DNA from: Ilumatobacteraceae bacterium
Lineage (GTDB): Bacteria; Actinomycetota; Acidimicrobiia; Acidimicrobiales; Ilumatobacteraceae
Length of the DNA: 16,672 nt
NCBI GenBank assembly: GCA_007117775.1
Contig: SKFX01000180.1
Span: 1 to 16,672, forward strand
Direction: 5' to 3'
Below the pieces are notes generated by a model. It did no database searches. It was not told the DNA's origin and saw only the letters and a program-made list of their open reading frames with translations. Positions 13,901 to 16,672 of the stretch are shown here, piece after piece (within the stretch, counting starts at the first letter, position 1; every line of letters begins with the position of its first letter). A program made the translations under genes and the position numbers.

Positions 13901-16672
13901 GTGACGGCCAGCAGCGACAACGAGCACACCTCACCAGACGCACCCCCGCACCGGTACTCGGCGGCGCTGGCCGAACAGATCGAAACCGCCTGGCAGCAGC
14001 GCTGGGATGACTCCGGGATCTACGAGGCCCCGAATCCCGCCGGCCCGCTCGCCGACCCCGATGCCGTCGCGGCCCGGGGCCCGAAACTGTTCGTTCTGGA
14101 CATGTTCCCGTATCCCTCGGGCAGCGGCCTGCACGTCGGCCATCCGCTCGGCTATATCGGCACCGACGTCTACAGCCGCTTCAAACGTATGACCGGCCAC
14201 AACGTGCTGTACACGATGGGCTTCGATGCCTTCGGCCTGCCCGCCGAACAGTACGCGGTGCAGACCGGCCAGCATCCGGCCATCACCACCGACGCCAACA
14301 TCGCCAATATGCGACGCCAGTTGCGCCGACTCGGGCTCTCTCACGATCCGCGCCGCAGCATCTCCACCACCGATCCGTCCTACTACCGCTGGACCCAGTG
14401 GATCTTCAAGCAGATCTTCAACGCCTGGTACTGCACCGACACCGACCGCGCCCGACCGATCAGCGAACTGGTGGAGTTGTTCGAATCCGGCCAGCGCCTC
14501 AGCCCCGACGGCCGGGCCTGGAGTGAACTGAGCGAAGCTGAACGACACTCGGTGATCGATGACCATCGCCTGGCCTATGTCAGCGAAGCACCGGTGAACT
14601 GGTGTCCGGGTCTCGGCACGGTGGTGGCCAATGAGGAGGTGACCGCCGAGGGCCGCAGCGATCGCGGCAACTTCCCGGTGTTCAAGCGCACGATGCGCCA
14701 GTGGATGATGCGCATCACCGCCTATGCCGAGCGACTCCTCGCCGACTTGGACCTGCTCGACTGGTCCGATGCGATCATCGCGATGCAGCGCAACTGGATC
14801 GGTCGCAGCACCGGAGCGCTGGTTGACTTCGCCACAGAAGCGGGGCCACTCACGGTGTTCACCACCCGACCCGACACCCTCTTCGGTGCATCGTTCATGG
14901 TGCTCGCCCCCGAGCACCCCCTCGTCGACGCACTCACCACCGATGCTCGGCGAGAGGCGGTCGCCGCCTACCAGAAGATGGCCGCCGCCGCGAAGGACGT
15001 CGACCGCCAAGATGACAAGCGCACCAAGACCGGTGTCGACACCGGTGCCCATGCGATCAACCCGGTGACCGGCGCCGAGGTCCCGATCTGGATCGCCGAC
15101 TATGTGCTGATGGGCTACGGCACCGGAGCCATCATGGGTGTGCCGTGCGGCGACCAGCGCGATTTCGAGTTCGCACGCATCTTCGACATCGACATCCCCG
15201 CCATCCAGCGCCCACCCGATACCTGGTTCGCCGACCGCGACCTCGAGGCCCCACCGGCGGACGCCCCGGTCGAGACCACATCATGGCCCGAGGCCTATGT
15301 AGGTGATGCCCCGTACATCAACTCGGCGAATGCCGATCTCGATCTCAACGGCATCGCCGAGGTCGCGACCGGTGTGGAGCGCACGATCACCTGGCTCGAG
15401 GCCAATGGCCACGGTCGCGCCACGGTCACCTACAAACTGCGCGACTGGCTGTTCAGCCGCCAGCGCTACTGGGGTGAACCGTTCCCGATCGTCTACGACG
15501 ATGATGACCGCCCCCATGTACTGCCCGACGATGTGCTGCCGGTGCTGTTGCCCGAGACCGACAGCTTCTCGCCGCGGCTGTTCGAACCCGATGACGAGTT
15601 CTCGAATCCTGAGAGCCCCCTGGACCGACTCGGTGACTGGGTCGAGGTCGAACTCGATCTCGGCGACGGGCTGCGCCGGTATCGGCGCGATACCAATGTC
15701 ATGCCCCAATGGGCCGGGTCATGCTGGTACGAACTGCGCTATCTGGATCCCACCAATGACGAGATGTTCGTCGATCCCGAGGTCGAGCGCTACTGGATGG
15801 GGCCCCAGACCGAGCTGCGACCGGACCATCCCGGCGGCGTCGATCTCTACGTCGGCGGTGTCGAACATGCGGTGCTGCATCTGCTCTACGCACGCTTTTG
15901 GCACAAGGTGCTCTTCGATTTGGGCCATGTCTCGTCATGTGAACCCTTCGCCCGACTGTTCAACCAGGGCTATATCCTCGCCGATGCCTATACCGACCGC
16001 CGCGGTGTCTATGTCGAATCCACCGAGGTGGTGGAGCGAGACGGCGGGTTCTTCCACGGCGATGAACCCGTCGAGCGTGAATGGGGCAAGATGGGCAAGA
16101 GCCTCAAGAACGCCGTCTCACCCGACGATATGTACCGCGCCTATGGCGCCGACACGCTGAGACTGTACGAGATGGCCATGGGCCCCCTCGATGCGTCACG
16201 GCCGTGGGAGACCCGCGATGTCGTGGGCATGTACCGGTTCTTGCAGCGACTGTGGCGCAACATGGTCGATGAGCAGACCGGCGACTGCACCGTGGTCGAC
16301 GAACCCACCGATGATGAGACCCGTCGCCTGCTGCACCGCACGATCGACGCCGTGCGCACCGAGATGGACGCTCTGCGCTTCAACACCGCGATCGCGAAGG
16401 TCATCGAATTGAACAACCACATCACCCGTCTTGATCGCACACCTCGCGAGGTCGCCGAAGCACTGACACTGCTCATCGCACCACTGGTCCCGCATATCGC
16501 CGAGGAGCTCTGGCAGCGTCTCGGCCACGACGGCAGTGTCACCACGGTGACATTCCCCGAGGCCGATACGACGCTGCTCGTCGAGGAGTCCGTCGAATAC
16601 CCGATCCAGATCAACGGCAAGGTGCGCAGCCGCATCGAGGTGCCGGTCGATCTCGACGCCGAACGACTCGAG
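13901..16672 (+). CDS. leuS: Leucyl-tRNA synthetase, cut by window edge
   Basis: LeuRS charges tRNA-Leu with leucine in the cytoplasm. The 924 visible residues show the class I HIGH motif as HVGH at 78-81 within PYPSGSGLHVGHPLGY. The actinobacterial-type CTD..ARPISELVELFESG insertion and VNWCPGLGTVVANEEV follow. The CP1 editing domain has TTRPDTLFG and GTGAIMGVPCGDQRD, keeping both editing aspartates (418 and 421). After it come LRDWLFSRQRYWGEP and the KMSKS loop as KMGKS at 730-734. The anticodon-binding region begins at about 770 and NGKVRSR near 906-912 is in the expected place, so only a short C-terminal end is missing. The start is GTG 13901 with a -10 box 8 nt upstream; the first ~20 residues are a variable, acidic leader. 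Divergent from the acyl-AMP ligase gene. Confidence 0.97.
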   Translation, partial: MTASSDNEHTSPDAPPHRYSAALAEQIETAWQQRWDDSGIYEAPNPAGPLADPDAVAARGPKLFVLDMFPYPSGSGLHVGHPLGYIGTDVYSRFKRMTGHNVLYTMGFDAFGLPAEQYAVQTGQHPAITTDANIANMRRQLRRLGLSHDPRRSISTTDPSYYRWTQWIFKQIFNAWYCTDTDRARPISELVELFESGQRLSPDGRAWSELSEAERHSVIDDHRLAYVSEAPVNWCPGLGTVVANEEVTAEGRSDRGNFPVFKRTMRQWMMRITAYAERLLADLDLLDWSDAIIAMQRNWIGRSTGALVDFATEAGPLTVFTTRPDTLFGASFMVLAPEHPLVDALTTDARREAVAAYQKMAAAAKDVDRQDDKRTKTGVDTGAHAINPVTGAEVPIWIADYVLMGYGTGAIMGVPCGDQRDFEFARIFDIDIPAIQRPPDTWFADRDLEAPPADAPVETTSWPEAYVGDAPYINSANADLDLNGIAEVATGVERTITWLEANGHGRATVTYKLRDWLFSRQRYWGEPFPIVYDDDDRPHVLPDDVLPVLLPETDSFSPRLFEPDDEFSNPESPLDRLGDWVEVELDLGDGLRRYRRDTNVMPQWAGSCWYELRYLDPTNDEMFVDPEVERYWMGPQTELRPDHPGGVDLYVGGVEHAVLHLLYARFWHKVLFDLGHVSSCEPFARLFNQGYILADAYTDRRGVYVESTEVVERDGGFFHGDEPVEREWGKMGKSLKNAVSPDDMYRAYGADTLRLYEMAMGPLDASRPWETRDVVGMYRFLQRLWRNMVDEQTGDCTVVDEPTDDETRRLLHRTIDAVRTEMDALRFNTAIAKVIELNNHITRLDRTPREVAEALTLLIAPLVPHIAEELWQRLGHDGSVTTVTFPEADTTLLVEESVEYPIQINGKVRSRIEVPVDLDAERLE

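Noticed and set aside
13931..15052. A 373-codon minus-strand open frame inside leuS
   Set aside because: The plus strand encodes an unmistakable LeuRS with HVGH and editing motifs; the antisense product is Gly/Val/His-rich with no domain.
1..16672. CRISPR arrays, insertion sequences, tRNA genes, prophage or defence genes
   Set aside because: Reading both strands gave no regular spaced repeats, transposase motifs, tRNA-like cloverleaf or phage/defence proteins; genes are tightly packed housekeeping and metabolic types.

Overview
The window is GC-rich DNA with densely packed genes, short gaps and strong use of G/C at third codon positions. An F420-type luciferase-like oxidoreductase, a LeuRS of the actinobacterial type, tandem universal stress proteins and several start codons placed 6-8 nt after a TANNNT box (leaderless style) together point to an Actinomycetota chromosome. 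A lineage such as Acidimicrobiia would fit, but that is inference. It looks like ordinary chromosome: no tRNA/rRNA genes, CRISPR arrays, insertion sequences, phage genes or toxin-antitoxin pairs were seen, and no gap without a gene exceeds 300 bases.

Layout. (1) 1-2290 is a DNA-uptake locus: comEC (minus strand, cut by the window edge) and comEA (minus), with a small unknown multi-pass membrane protein gene on the opposite strand between them. (2) 2497-5262 is a stress-protein block: a CnoX/YbbN-type thioredoxin-TPR protein and a tandem universal stress protein on the minus strand, and a second, more degenerate tandem universal stress protein diverging on the plus strand. (3) 5252-6952 is glpD (minus), respiratory glycerol-3-phosphate dehydrogenase, tail to tail with the second Usp. 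(4) 7030-10924 is a plus-strand run: an ACAD10/11-like phosphotransferase coupled by a 4-nt overlap to a PAC2-family protein, then an F420-dependent LLM oxidoreductase overlapping a class I-like PPK2 polyphosphate kinase. (5) 10945-13721 is a minus-strand pair coupled by a 4-nt overlap: a fatty acyl-AMP ligase-like enzyme followed by an acetylpolyamine amidohydrolase/HDAC-family deacetylase. (6) 13901 to the end is leuS (plus), leucyl-tRNA synthetase, truncated by the window edge.

The genes do not form one pathway. The shared themes are stress and energy state (Usp pair, CnoX, PPK2) and acyl chemistry (acyl-AMP ligase plus deacetylase, ACAD-type kinase). I did not find a clear, previously undescribed system. 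The observations most worth checking are the translationally coupled acyl-AMP ligase/deacetylase pair, which resembles the AcsA/AcuC regulatory logic; the divergent Usp pair in which one member keeps both ATP-binding motifs and the other has degenerate ones; and the membrane-protein gene that splits comEA from comEC.
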